Shown here: positions 43,810-54,357 of the stretch, piece by piece | Numbering within the stretch: the stretch's first letter is position 1 | How the letters are laid out: every line of letters starts with the position of its first letter | Source of the DNA: Phytophthora sp. 'mugwort' | Taxonomy: Eukaryota; Oomycota; Peronosporomycetes; Peronosporales; Peronosporaceae | Assembly (NCBI GenBank): GCA_033558025.1 | Contig: JAUCEF010000002.1 | Span: 1,426,001 to 1,490,000 of the forward strand | DNA: 64,000 nucleotides | Direction of reading: 5' to 3' | Notes under the pieces: model-generated | Told to the model about the DNA's origin: nothing | The model's input: the letters and a program-made list of their open reading frames with translations, nothing else | Databases searched by the model: none | Program-made: the position numbers and the translations under genes

Positions 43810-44126
43810 ACGCGATGATACCCAGAAGAAATCGTGGTGTACCAAGCGAAGAGCTAATGAAATGCGGAGTGGTCAGGAAACAAAACGCGTTGAAAACGAT
43901 GATCAAGAGCGTACGAAACCAAAACAAAAGGATAGGCCAATTTTGAAAGTACCTTTCTCTGAGCCTCAGGGTAATAAACCGCATAAGGTAAAAGATAATG
44001 TACTTACTGCATTTTGCAGCGCAATTTGAGAAGAAGTCGCCGACACTACGACAGCATGACTCACTTTCCTTCTTTGTACCCTATTTCACTCATCAATTTG
44101 CTCTCGACGACGACGGCTGCAGATAG
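43781..44126 (+). other. Possible displaced C-terminal exons after the array
   Basis: In the +1 frame relative to the giant gene, 43781-43970 encodes a charged, protein-like stretch (FKRDDTQKKSWCTKRRANEM, then RVENDDQERTKPKQKDRPIL). Removing a 49-nt GT/AG segment (43971-44019, ACTTAC before TTTTGCAG) joins it in frame to PTLRQHDSLSFFVPYFTHQF and a stop at 44126. These may be ancestral C-terminal codons separated from the gene by a frameshift near 43780, or used through an intron I could not define. A third frame is also partly open here, so the case is not firm. Confidence 0.3.
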
Positions 44127-44174
44127 CGAATAAAGTCAGAATGAGATAAGCTTAAGTCACTAGAAAATCACAAT

Positions 44175-46532
44175 TTACCTTGCGGTTGGAGGTCTTTTGC
44201 TCGCACTCTTCTTGATCTTGTCATCCGTACTGTTGGAACTCGACAATTTCTTAGCTCCCTCCTTGCTCTCCTTGCTTGTTCCATTCGACGTTGATTGCGA
44301 TTTCTCCTTATAACTCACCAGCCCAGTGGGCGCAACTTCTACTTCGTTCGCAAACGTGATCTCCACATCCTCCTCGGTCGTGACACCGACGCGCTCAAGC
44401 CAATAGTTCATGCTGAGCGCATATCCAGTTCCGTTGGCTGCCTCGAAGTCGCGCGTACGACGGTCAGGCATCTCCAAATCGAGCTGCACCACGTTGTCGC
44501 TGCGCCAGCGCACATTAAGCGGGTCAATGAGTCGGTTGCGTCTCGCGTACTCGCTCTCAATTCGTCTAGCACCACGGCGAGAAATGGGCCGTCTAGGACG
44601 CAATGAACTCGGCTTCGTCTCGAGGCGGCTAACTTGCCAGGTGTCGTGGTCGGCGTCGTATCGAGCTCGTTTCTCGAGGCCTTGCGCTTCGTCCAGAGGC
44701 ACAAAGTGGCTCAGTAACACGTGTTTGAGCTTGAGTTGACGTGTCAGTTCACGCACTGTGTCGAGCATATCTTCCTTTTCGGCTTGGAATTCGGCCTTGA
44801 GGTCCTCGATTTCCGTAGTAGCTGCCTTGTGTTTGGCCCAGAGTTTCTTAAGCTTTTTTGTTTTGTCGTCGACTGCTTCTTGCAGAGTTGTATACTGTTC
44901 TTCTAACAGCATATTCGAGTCCTCTTTTTCCGCAAGTTCTTGAGCAAGCTGTAATTCTTGACGTTTCTGAGCTTCGACGCGTGCTTGAGCTTCACGAAGC
45001 TGGCGCCCTTGCTTGGCAGCTTTATCCAGCACACGCCCACCCGAGATGAGTTTGTGCTCCAGTGTCTCGAGCTGGCTTACCATCTCATCCTTCTGTTTGG
45101 CCATCGCTTCTTTCTGCTGTGCTTGCGACTGCAACTCCCGTTCAAGTTGATCTCGCTCCTCTTCGGTTCGAGATTGAGCCGCAAGCAAAGCCTTCATTTC
45201 TTCCTGAGCTTTCTGTTTGAGCTCGCGCTTCTCGCGACGTGCATCCTCCTCGAGTTTTCTCAAGACTTCTTCACTCACGCCTTCCCGCTTCACGACCGTC
45301 TTCTCGACGATTCGTTCTACAATCTGTGGACGGGGGGCAACGCCGCCCCCACTGCCGTCTTTAACGAATGATTTACCCTCAGCGCCTGACGTGACGGGTC
45401 CATTCTTCTCCTGAGCTTCCAGCGCTTCACGCAGCTCCTTGATCTTCTCCTGGTACTCTCGAATCTTAGCGTCTTTCGGGTCTTCATTGATTTTAGGCTT
45501 GTTCTTGATGTTCTTGGCGCGGTTCGCGTAGCGCAGTGTGGATAAAGTTTCGTTATAATTGTAGTCGGCCGGTCCGCAGTTGGCAATCATGACGGTCTTT
45601 GCGTTGCCACCAAGAGAATCTTGCAGTAAACGCGTGAGCTTCGAATCACGGTACGGAATATGCTGCGACTTGCCGTCGACCAATGCAGAAATGACGTTGC
45701 CCAGTGCGGACAGACTCAAGTTGATCTTGGTGGCTTCTTTCATGCGGTCTCCAGTGGCGCCTGTCTTGGACTGCCGCTCACTACCCGCGAGATCCACGAG
45801 GTTCAGCTTTCCCACACAAATATGAGGCTTACCATTGGTCTCGGACTGAGCTGTGGAACAGGCCTCGACCGTAATGGTGAACATCGAATGCGACCGCGAG
45901 GACGTCTGGTTCATGAGCGTGGCACCGACACTGCGGTTCTTTTTTCCCTGCTGCATGACGGCGTCGATCTCGGCTGCGGCGGCGACTTGACGAGACGTAA
46001 GATCCTTCACGAAAACACCAGCGTCCACAGTCTCTTTAAGTTCAAGACGGTTCTTCGGATCAGGTGCGAGCAAGTCACGGATCTCTTCGTTGTAAATCTC
46101 GAGATACGACGCGTATACCATGAACTGCTTGTTGTCGGACTCTGCAGCGATACGGTCGAAGATGTGTGAAAACGAGTTGGGGATTATCCCTTTGGCCTCG
46201 GGCGGCTCGGAGTACCCCTCCATTGTATGAGACTTGCCCGCGCCCGTTTGGCCGTACGCGAAGATTGTGCCATTAAAACCGTTCACAACTGACTCGACGA
46301 TATCCGTGGCCGCCTGTGCATACACGTCTTGCTGGGAGCATTCAGGCGGAATAGCCGCGTCGAACGTGAACTTTTTGGGTGGTTCCCTAGCGTCCGCTTC
46401 GGGATTGGCAAGAGAGATCTCACCTTGCGCTGGCCTGGCGTGTACAATGTATGCTCGTCCATCTTGCACCTCCTTGGTGCTGAGTGGACGAATGCGGACG
46501 CATACGCGGACACTCTCACTCTTGCTGGCCAT
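44175..46532 (-). CDS. Kinesin-2 heavy chain (KIF3-like)
   Basis: 785 residues from ATG 46532 (MASKSESVRVCVRIRPL); the upstream frame to 46661 begins at GTG and is not used. Motor domain residues about 7-350: P-loop GQTGAGKS 94-101, switch I NQTSSRSHS, switch II DLAGSE, and YANRAKNIKNKPKINEDPKD, the neck pattern typical of kinesin-2 anterograde intraflagellar transport motors. A coiled coil follows (residues about 380-610, rich in Glu, Lys and Gln with EEMKALLAAQSRTEEERDQL), then a globular tail with the FVPLDEAQ and KPSSLRPRRPISRRGARRIE blocks seen in KIF3 tails and a Ser/Lys-rich end. Expected role: transport along flagellar microtubules of zoospores. Single exon. Confidence 0.9.
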   Translation of the reverse strand: MASKSESVRVCVRIRPLSTKEVQDGRAYIVHARPAQGEISLANPEADAREPPKKFTFDAAIPPECSQQDVYAQAATDIVESVVNGFNGTIFAYGQTGAGKSHTMEGYSEPPEAKGIIPNSFSHIFDRIAAESDNKQFMVYASYLEIYNEEIRDLLAPDPKNRLELKETVDAGVFVKDLTSRQVAAAAEIDAVMQQGKKNRSVGATLMNQTSSRSHSMFTITVEACSTAQSETNGKPHICVGKLNLVDLAGSERQSKTGATGDRMKEATKINLSLSALGNVISALVDGKSQHIPYRDSKLTRLLQDSLGGNAKTVMIANCGPADYNYNETLSTLRYANRAKNIKNKPKINEDPKDAKIREYQEKIKELREALEAQEKNGPVTSGAEGKSFVKDGSGGGVAPRPQIVERIVEKTVVKREGVSEEVLRKLEEDARREKRELKQKAQEEMKALLAAQSRTEEERDQLERELQSQAQQKEAMAKQKDEMVSQLETLEHKLISGGRVLDKAAKQGRQLREAQARVEAQKRQELQLAQELAEKEDSNMLLEEQYTTLQEAVDDKTKKLKKLWAKHKAATTEIEDLKAEFQAEKEDMLDTVRELTRQLKLKHVLLSHFVPLDEAQGLEKRARYDADHDTWQVSRLETKPSSLRPRRPISRRGARRIESEYARRNRLIDPLNVRWRSDNVVQLDLEMPDRRTRDFEAANGTGYALSMNYWLERVGVTTEEDVEITFANEVEVAPTGLVSYKEKSQSTSNGTSKESKEGAKKLSSSNSTDDKIKKSASKRPPTAR

Positions 46533-46930
46533 GACTGGCGCTTGGCTTGGGTATCTAGAGGAGGAGGCGGTAGCTCGGATCGATTCCGTCGCTTGGGGCG
46601 TCAGGATCGAAATGCCTCGCGGATGAAACGGAACCGACAGCCGAAAGTCGCCGGAGAACACAACGGCTACTGTACTCGAGCCGATGCAGAACTCAACTAA
46701 ATAAGCCGTGCCGGTTATGCCGATTTTTTGGGATGGTTCATTTCGTTTATAGTACGTGTACCTCGGTGAATAGCTGTCAGCGGTGATACCAAGTGTGCCT
46801 TTAGGCCGTAAATTTTACGAGCACATACACCTCCGAAATGCGATCTTTATTTTACTTCGATGTATTGGAGTCCAATTTATGGATTGGACATTACTGGAAT
46901 CAAATTCATACTTATAAGTATAGGTAAGTA
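46533..46930. other. Kinesin upstream region
   Basis: 398 bp between the kinesin start and the transposon. It holds a 14-bp palindrome ATACTTATAAGTAT just before the insertion point; no gene seen. Confidence 0.4.
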
Positions 46931-46953
46931 CAGTCATCCCGCCCAAAATTGAT
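46931..46953 (+). repeat. Left terminal inverted repeat
   Basis: 23 bp starting CAGTCATCCCGCCCAAAA, preceded by TA at 46929-46930. It pairs with 48834-48856, with mismatches at positions 4 and 15. Confidence 0.88.
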
Positions 46954-47081
46954 TATCATGGTGTCATGGTGGACGCCACAGACAGTATTATTTATCAAGA
47001 ATGAGAGTTTATCAGTTTCAAGAGAGTTGAGAGAGTGCTTGTTATCTGACCCGAACGAGCGGCCGGCATTGATCGACGACG

Positions 47082-48495
47082 ATGCTGCGCAAGGGCAATC
47101 TCACCAAGGCGGAGAAACGCCAGCTGTACGCGAAGCATGAGCGCGAGACCAAGATGACCCAGAAAGAACTCGCCGAGTGGTGCCGCGTGAGGTTCGGTTG
47201 GCTAAGCCTCCTGCACAAGCCACGATATCCAGCATCCTGCGCATCTACAAAGACCGCACTGTGATGGCTATCGCTGTCAACCGGAAGATAAATCACACCG
47301 TAACATACCCAGAGCTTGATGAGGCGCTCAGCCTTTGGATCTTGACCAAGTAAGCCAACAATATCCCTGCTGTCGGACGAGCTGATCCAGGCCAAGGCCA
47401 GAAATCTTTCTTCAGCTCTTTAAAGGACCGGGGAGTAGACGGAAAGATGCTAAGCTTCTCCAACGGCTGGTGGCTGCCTTCAAGAAACGACACAACTTTC
47501 GAAGTCTCAGTCTGCACGGCGAAGGTGCTGCAGTCGATATGACAGCCGTCCTTGAGGAACTCCCCGCGATACTCGCCAAGGTCGACGAGTACGCGACCTA
47601 CGATGTGTTCAACTTCGATGAGTCTGGCCTGTTCTATCGTACACCGCCGCGGAAACAATAGGTCGACCTACACGAGTGTGATGCGGCGTCAAGCTGGACT
47701 AGACGAGAATCACGGCGGGGTTGGCAGTCAACGTGACGGGAACAGAGAAGCTGGACTCCCTGGTGATTGGAACGGCAATGAAGCCGCGTGCGTTCGACAA
47801 GAAAACTGCCAATGAACTCGGTTTCTACTTCTATTACCGCAACAAAAGTGCGTGGATGACTTCTCTAATTTTCCGCGAGTGGCTCGAGAAGGTCAACTTG
47901 GAGATGACCCACCAAGACCTTTCGGTCTTGGTACTCATCGACAATGCCTCGTCGCATGTTGCGCCTGTGCTGTCGAACGTCGAGATCAAGTTCCTCCCTC
48001 CCAGCACTACCGCAAAGCTGCAGCCATTAGATGCCGGCATAATTCGCTGTTTCAAGGCGCATTACCGCCGGTTGCACATGATCCACGCCGTCTCGATGGC
48101 GGATTCTCCCGGAGTTCAACAACGCAATGGTTCAAGATCGACCAGCTGACGGCCATGAAGTGGGTCAAGGATGCGTGGAGCGAGGTCTCAATTGAGACTA
48201 TCGTCAATTGCTGGCGAAATGTCAATTATGCGTCGAAGATGCGGCCGCTACGCGCTCGTATCGCGTCGATGTAAAGCGAAGCATGGAGGAGTCAATCGCC
48301 GACATCGCTGATGCGATGAAAACTCTTCAACTCGACGAAGCCCTAACCATCGAGGATGTTCTCGATAATCCAGCCGAAGATGAGGTACACTATGACTACA
48401 GTGACGAAACTGTCATCGAGCTGGTCCTCTACCCGTCTGAAGCTGACGCGGATGGCAATGCGATCAGCGATTTAGAGAGTTCGGATCAGCCATAA
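47082..48495 (+). pseudogene. Pogo-like transposase remnant
   Basis: Fragments lie in three frames. 47082 onward: GNLTKAEKRQLYAKHERE, a CENP-B/pogo-type N-terminal helix-turn-helix. About 47210-47353 in another frame: PPAQATISSILRIYKDRT, then a TAA. 47470-47661: VFNFDESGLFYR with the first catalytic Asp, ending in a TAG after RKQ. 47721-48149: IDNASSH and LQPLDAGIIRCF, with the second and third Asp 29 residues apart (DD29D). 48208-48495: acidic C-terminal segment. At least three frame changes and one or more stops make it non-functional. The DDE triad residues themselves are preserved. Confidence 0.85.
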
Positions 48496-48833
48496 GAGTT
48501 GCCAACCGACCATGCGTTCGCGGATGCAGCAGCGGTTATAATACGACGGCTGATGGGCGAAGGATACGACGGTCCCGCTTCGTCGACGACAAGAATCTAC
48601 CTTGGCAAGCGCCTGTCCGAGCACAACAAGCGAAAGTTTGCCCTTAAACGCCAGCAGTTGCTCACATCACACTTTAAAATGAACATGAAAAATATCAAAT
48701 TTGTCATCACTACCATCAATTATCAAATGTGGTGGTAGTAACTTGATACTATGGGGATTCTCTATTGTGCAAATCGGTGGAAACCCAAATTCCACATTTT
48801 GATCAGTTATTGCGTTCGATCATTTATGGGAGG

Positions 48834-48856
48834 ATCAATTTCGGGCGGGATGGCTG
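48834..48856 (-). repeat. Right terminal inverted repeat
   Basis: Reads CAGCCATCCCGCCCGAAA on the minus strand and is followed by TA at 48857-48858. Mate of the repeat at 46931-46953. Confidence 0.88.
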
Positions 48857-48858
48857 TA

Positions 48859-51827
48859 TATGAATCTGATTCCACAATCTGGTAAGTATACCTATATACG
48901 CACTTGTATGCGTACAGTATTGCCGGTAGTGTACGGAGACAATAAAACCGATCAACAAATGTTTTGCCTAAACTGGAATACTCTTGTAGTTTTTGTAGCG
49001 TTCCTTTCTGCCAAAATGCCGTCCGGTCTAGATTCCTACGTTGAGCACACGCCCTTCGTAGGACCTCCTAAACCGTAGCCCCAAGGACAGCAATTCCTAT
49101 CTGAGCAAATTAGGGGCTGAGCACTGATCATGTGCCCACAGGGTTTTGCCCACTGTAGTAAAAACACCGACTAAAACCAACTGGCAGCGATTCACTGCAT
49201 AAAATACTTGCACGACCTGTTATAGTAATTTGTTGCCGGCTCAGCTGCAAATCCTAGATAGGACCTGAAGAAGCTGCTGCTGAGAACTGAAGTCGTGGTA
49301 GATACGTGCCGAGATAAAAACTTCAGTCAGTAAGTACATCCCAGTGGGACGGTCCCACATCACCAGCTTCGACGTCTAGAAACGGCGATAAGTTAACAGG
49401 AACTAGTGTCGCAAGGTAGGACCATCGCTGACAATCTCCCGACTCGATCTAGGCGTCCCTCTCTGGGGCAAAACAGATATGAGAGAGGAACAGATTGTCT
49501 ATTTACAATTGTTATGTGCAAGATATCTGAAATTTCCCGAGCCTGATATGTACAAGATCGATTGCACTTCGGCTAGGAGGTACTGTACTCAGAAAGAGGT
49601 GGGAGTGTAGCACTAGTACTCTTCGCGACCTTCACAGAAACCTTAAAGCATTGTCTATATTGTGTCAATCCTCAGACGAGGATTGATGGTTGAAATCTAG
49701 ATTATACGACTACGGTTCCTCTACAAAAACAAAAGTGCCTTAGGCATCATGGCAGAGCGGCTGCAAAGCGCGCAATAATATCCGTGAACAGAATGTAGCC
49801 ATGTGTGGTCTACCCAAAATGCATTTTTAACTTCAACCTCGATGCGCGACTAGCAAAGGGGAGTGATGTTGCTCTTCGATACGTGCAATAGTAGCGGCGG
49901 TGGGGGTTCAGGACCTGGGCGGCCCGCCCCGGTGCAAGTATCCAATAGCTCCGGAGCTACGATTGTGCTACGATCAGAAGCGGGCCGACACCGAGGCTGA
50001 CCCCCAGGCTCGGAACATGATGTGGCTGCCAGAGTGCTGCACTGCAGGCTACAGCATCCCTGGGTAAGAGGCACTTGAAGGACGAGGCTGATGTGGAGTC
50101 AGCGCGGAACTGGCACGTCCTGGGCGTGAGATGATTTCTTCAGTCTCCGTGTAGGCCTTCCCGGCGCCTCATCTTCGGTCACCTCGGCAGAGCGAAGCGT
50201 GGACGCAATCTCGAGGACGCCTAAGCTATTTAACAGCAATGATGACGGCTCGTTGCTCGTGATGGCGGCGATAATCGCCCTAAGAAGCGTCTAAAGTCCA
50301 GAGGAAAAGACGCGTCCATAGCTTAGAAGACTAAACTCTGTCGTCATCCACTTGAGTCAGGATGAAGTAGGTATTTTTGGGTCTAGCTACAGCCCTGAAC
50401 TACTCCCCGAAGCTGGTTTATCGCGGCTGCGAGTGTCGTCGATGATCCGCAGTGCTGCAAGCATCCACATCTACAATGGTCGCTCCTCGCCGCAACGGCG
50501 CGCATATATACTATCAGCACGTGCCCTTCATTGGTTCAGTCCGACGCCTCCCACCTCTGCACTGTCATCCTTTCATGCTTCCGAGAAAACACTGCAGCTG
50601 CCGCAGCTTTTCTAAATGGGTGGGCTACTGGCCTCGAACGCCATAGTAAGCTCGCTGAAGTAGCCCCCACCACCACCACCTTGAATACCCGAGACGAGAA
50701 CAGCCTCGAAAAAATCAGTGCGCTTCGATAACGGAGCCCGTAGAGAGAAGAAAAAAATGGATCCACCTTCAAGTGTCCACGCTGCTGCGGCTCGTTCGTG
50801 TTTGTGTACTGCGGGAACGAGAGCACGACGGACAAGCATTCGCAATGGCCATGCGGGTTCACCGAGACCGCGCGTGAAACGACAAGAGGACAACGGTGCT
50901 GAACGACCTACAGTATCCTCCCGCTTTCTCCGGAAAGTAGTGCACCAGCCGGGCACCATCAATGCGGGAGTTTTATATTGCAGTTCAGCAGTGCTACCAA
51001 ACACATGCACGTTGCACTCACTAAAGCAAAACGGCTGCAGCTCTCTCTGCGTTGAGGCCAGCAAGCCCCGAGCCCCGGTGCCAGTCCGTCCCAGCCAATT
51101 TTTGTGGCTACTGCAACGAAGCAGCAAGAGCTCGGCAGGGCCGCGACACTGACGCTTCGGCCAGCAGTAAAATGCATTTACTATACAGTACAACCAAAGT
51201 ACACGTACAAGCGATGCCATTCACTACTTCCCAGTTGCAATTTGCCGGCACCGCAGTCGCCACGCCGTCGCCGGATTGCCCGTCGGTCGGTTTTTGGCGG
51301 ATTCACGCGGCAACTGGCCCGGTAGACAGGCGACGCGGCATAGTGAAACCGAGTCAGCCGCGCGCGTGGTGGCCAGCGTGGCGGATCCCCTTTCCAAATT
51401 TGGTGATCCACTGTCCGGGCTGTGTGCACGGCAACAATGACAGTCTTCCCGTATTAATGTGCTGTATAGGAAGCCTTCTCCGCCTTGCCGTCTTCGTGAC
51501 GCCGCTCCAACGCCAACGAGCGACAGCGGGGGGCAAGAGAAGCCCCAAAGGGATCACAATGTGTCTTGCTTCCCCCGTTATGATCCCCGCTCGCCATTGC
51601 ACTCTCTGTCGCCGTTCCGAGTCCAGTTAGCCCACTGAAACGAAGCTCCAAAAACCATGCAAAAATCCCATCCGAGATACAACAGTCCGGCCTGGCGTAA
51701 GCTTCATCACACTGGTCGCCGCCGGTCTTCGCATCGCACTTCGCAATTTCCCAGCCTGGACCCGCGGTCAATACGTCCATATTGTAGCCTTCCTCTTCCT
51801 TCCGTCAGCTTAGACCGCAGTCGCTGC
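48859..51827. other. Gene-free interval of about 3 kb
   Basis: Many short overlapping frames on both strands, none with a recognised domain. A stretch near 49870-50070 (a frame containing CYDQKRADTEADPQARNMMW) looks mildly coding and may be a decayed exon. Minus-strand 50612-51220 opens with a hydrophobic N terminus but shows no supporting pattern. No terminal repeats or transposase motifs were found. Confidence 0.4.
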
Positions 51828-51835
51828 CTCATTTT
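51828..51835 (+). promoter_or_regulatory. Oomycete initiator CTCATTTT
   Basis: CTGCCTCATTTTTCAG fits YTCANTYY, 51 bp before ATG 51879. It supports that ATG over the in-frame ATG at 51657, which would lie upstream of transcription. Confidence 0.5.
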
Positions 51836-51878
51836 TCAGCTCCTCTTAGAGAAAGTGGGACGGTGTCCAGTCCAGCAG

Positions 51879-53858
51879 ATGCAGCTCCAGCTCGTGTCGG
51901 GCAACGACCTCGACGTCCTGTCGGCCTCACAAGCGAAACCGCGTCCCATGCGCGACTTTGAATCGACCGCTAGTGTGCTCAACGCCCCACGGCGCGCCGA
52001 GCTCTCGCGCCAGCGCCACTGCGTGGACTTTGACCATCAGACCATCGAGCTGCGCCAGGCTTTCCGCACGGCGCCTGAGCCCGTGACGCTCGATTCGCCA
52101 CCGCACCACGCGAGCCCCAGCTCCATCCTGCGCAACCGGTCGACGTCGGCCTCCGTGTCGACCACATTGGGCCCACATATGCTGGAGCGCAGCGTCACCA
52201 ATAGCGAGGACGGCGAAGCGCATAAGGAGAAGCAACTTAAGAAGAAAAAGAAGAAGGTCTCGTTCTTGCAAACGGAGCCCGAGCAGGAGCTCGAGCAGAG
52301 CTTGACGGCCAGCCCTAGGAATCAGTGCAGCTGCCAGAGCTTGAAGCCCATGGATGACATCAAGGACATGCCGTCCCCCATCCACGCGGCCTGCAGGAGA
52401 GCGGAGCTCCCGGCGCTCAAGCACCTGTTGAGCTTCTACTTCGGCGCAGACCTAATTAAGCTCGTGAACTCGAGCTGCGCGTGTGGCCGCACGCCACTTG
52501 AAGTGGCCTGTGAAGCGGGTGACGCTAGGATAGTCAAGCTGTTGCTCAAGCGCCACGCAGACCCGAACAGCGCCGGCAGCGCAACGCCCGGAGTGAAACA
52601 AACTTTGTCCAGCCACATTCGCAACCACAGGAGACGCAGCATCGACCCCATGCTTGCTCGCAAACGGAGGAGACAACGGACGTGCTTCGGCATTGCCTGC
52701 AAGAACCGCAAGCCGGATATCCTGGAGCTGTTGATGCAGTACGGGGCACGGATTGATGACGAGGCGTTGGTGATGGCCGCTAGTCGCGGTCACGAGGATG
52801 TGATCCGCACCCTCATGAACTTTGCCAACGCTGACGCCAAGAAGAAGACCAGCCCAGTACACCAGCTTTTTCACAAGAAGGGAGCCGAGGCGAACGAACG
52901 CGTCTACGTGCCTCTGATCGCCAGTTCGTCGGTGCTCAAGGCGTGTTCCGCCGCGGCAGCAGAGCATCCGGAGCTGATTCGTGTCCTTTTGGGCGACGGC
53001 AAGACCGCCGCCTCGAAGCAGAGCGTGGTCAAGTGTGCGTTCGACGCCGTCAACCTGCCGGACTACCGCTTGCTCAAGTGCCTTGCCAAGACGTACGACA
53101 GCCGAGTGTTGCTGGAAGCGCGCGACAAGACGTCGCAGAGCTCGCTGCTGCACGCGGCAGTGAAGAACGGCAGTGCCAAGACCGTTTTGCTTTTGATTAT
53201 GTTGGGTGCCGACGTGCACGCAAAAGACGGCAGTGGCATTCCGCCTCTGTATTTGGCCTGTGCTCGCGGCCAAGAGGTCGTGGTGCAGACTCTTCTGGAG
53301 AAAGGAGCCAAGTGCACGGCTGTAGGTCCCAGTGGCGAGACACCGCTTCACATTGCCGCTCAGGAAAACCAGCTAGCGTGTGTTAAGTTGCTGCTACAAG
53401 ACGGCAAAGTGCCGGTGGACGACGTGACACACGATCGCTGCACGGCACTTCACCTCGCGTCTCAGCGCGGTAACACGGCGGTTGCTGCATGTCTGCTGGA
53501 TCACGGAGCTAATGTGGATGCCATGACTGTGAGCAACGAGTCGCCACTGCTCAAGGCCAGCCGCATGAGCCAATTCCAGACCGTCAAGCTGCTTCTGTCC
53601 CGCAATGCCAGTACCCAAACCGTGCTAACGTCGAGCACATCCGAGCTGAAGATGGCGGTCGCTAGCGGTGCCTCTTTCGAGTCGTCGTCGTCGAATTCCC
53701 CCGGCTCAAGTGCGCAGTTGTCTCGGAGTCGATCATGGTCATCCTCTGGGAACGGCTCACAGCGCAAAAGCAGCAAGGGCGGCGAGCGTATCTTCATTGC
53801 CAAGTCGAACACGCACACGTCGCTCAAGCACTGGCTTCGCTCCGTATTGAACAACTAA
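51879..53858 (+). CDS. Ankyrin-repeat protein
   Basis: 659 residues from ATG 51879 (MQLQLVSGNDLDVLSASQ); the frame is open back to 51657, but an initiator lies between the two ATGs. N-terminal 130 residues are Ser/Pro-rich with a KEKQLKKKKKKVSF basic patch, a possible nuclear signal. Ankyrin repeats begin near residue 160 (SPIHAACRRAELPALKHLL, GRTPLEVACEAGDARIVKLL) and are interrupted by a 40-residue basic insert (HIRNHRRRS, ARKRRRQRT). A second, tighter block runs to residue about 590 (SLLHAAVKNGSAKTVLLLIM, PPLYLACARGQEVVVQTLL, TPLHIAAQENQLACVKLLL, TALHLASQRGNTAVAACLL). The tail is Ser-rich. A scaffold role is expected; partner unknown. Confidence 0.8.
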   Translation: MQLQLVSGNDLDVLSASQAKPRPMRDFESTASVLNAPRRAELSRQRHCVDFDHQTIELRQAFRTAPEPVTLDSPPHHASPSSILRNRSTSASVSTTLGPHMLERSVTNSEDGEAHKEKQLKKKKKKVSFLQTEPEQELEQSLTASPRNQCSCQSLKPMDDIKDMPSPIHAACRRAELPALKHLLSFYFGADLIKLVNSSCACGRTPLEVACEAGDARIVKLLLKRHADPNSAGSATPGVKQTLSSHIRNHRRRSIDPMLARKRRRQRTCFGIACKNRKPDILELLMQYGARIDDEALVMAASRGHEDVIRTLMNFANADAKKKTSPVHQLFHKKGAEANERVYVPLIASSSVLKACSAAAAEHPELIRVLLGDGKTAASKQSVVKCAFDAVNLPDYRLLKCLAKTYDSRVLLEARDKTSQSSLLHAAVKNGSAKTVLLLIMLGADVHAKDGSGIPPLYLACARGQEVVVQTLLEKGAKCTAVGPSGETPLHIAAQENQLACVKLLLQDGKVPVDDVTHDRCTALHLASQRGNTAVAACLLDHGANVDAMTVSNESPLLKASRMSQFQTVKLLLSRNASTQTVLTSSTSELKMAVASGASFESSSSNSPGSSAQLSRSRSWSSSGNGSQRKSSKGGERIFIAKSNTHTSLKHWLRSVLNN

Positions 53859-54357
53859 AACGCAAGCCGACAGTCCAGTCTTTCTTGCGCGAGCGGAAGG
53901 GTGAGAAGCAGCCATGCAAGCAGGCGTAACAAGTTATGAAGCAGGCAGCCCGAACACCAACCAGACGCAGTATATTACTACATTATTCTACGGCCACTCA
54001 CGCGTAGATGGCCGGCTTGTATCGATAGACATGTAGATCCACTAATTTACCACAATTTTGATTATTACGATCCTGCAGTCTCCTCTCATCACATCGTCAA
54101 CGCACAGTATGGACATAGTGCAGCACAACGACTCACATGATTCTACACTATCCAGACAGCTTTCACTCTCTTTGAAGCACGAAGGGATCCATGTATCTGC
54201 GTGTCTCGAGCTTGGACAGGCGTGTGCTTCAATGTATCTTTTCAACGAGCAAAGCATAGTATATTACGAGGCAAACATGATTTTCAGGTTGTGTAAATAC
54301 TCCAGCGAGGAAGGTCGTCCGTCCTGCCGTAACGACACCTACCACATCGTCGAGCGG
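53859..54357. other. Intergenic, about 500 bp
   Basis: Between the convergent ankyrin and CDC6-like genes. Nothing recognised; the plus-strand frame 54058-54435 overlaps the CDC6 3' end in antisense and is not considered a gene. Confidence 0.4.

Larger units (their letters stand above)
46931..48856 (+). mobile_element. Pogo/Tigger-type DNA transposon, 1926 bp, decayed
   Basis: The element begins CAGTCATCCCGCCC at 46931 and ends GGGCGGGATGGCTG at 48856; the 23-bp terminal inverted repeats differ at 2 positions. It is flanked on both sides by TA, the target-site duplication of Tc1/mariner and pogo elements. Between the ends lies a broken transposase in several frames. CAG termini, TA target and a DD29D transposase together point to the pogo/Tigger group. 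The element lies in the interval upstream of the kinesin-2 gene, in opposite orientation to it. Confidence 0.88.

Noticed and set aside
30703..43845. Antisense 4380-codon frame as a gene
   Set aside because: It exists only because the repeat unit is a multiple of three; outside the array it stops at once. The sense frame connects through spliced exons to TPR and IQ motifs.
49870..50090. Mildly coding frame near 49.9-50.1 kb
   Set aside because: No recognised domain, no convincing exon boundaries and no neighbours to join; left as intergenic.
50612..51220. 202-codon minus-strand frame with a signal-like N terminus, possible secreted effector
   Set aside because: Overlaps an equally long plus-strand frame, has random-like composition and no RxLR-EER or Cys pattern that I can support.
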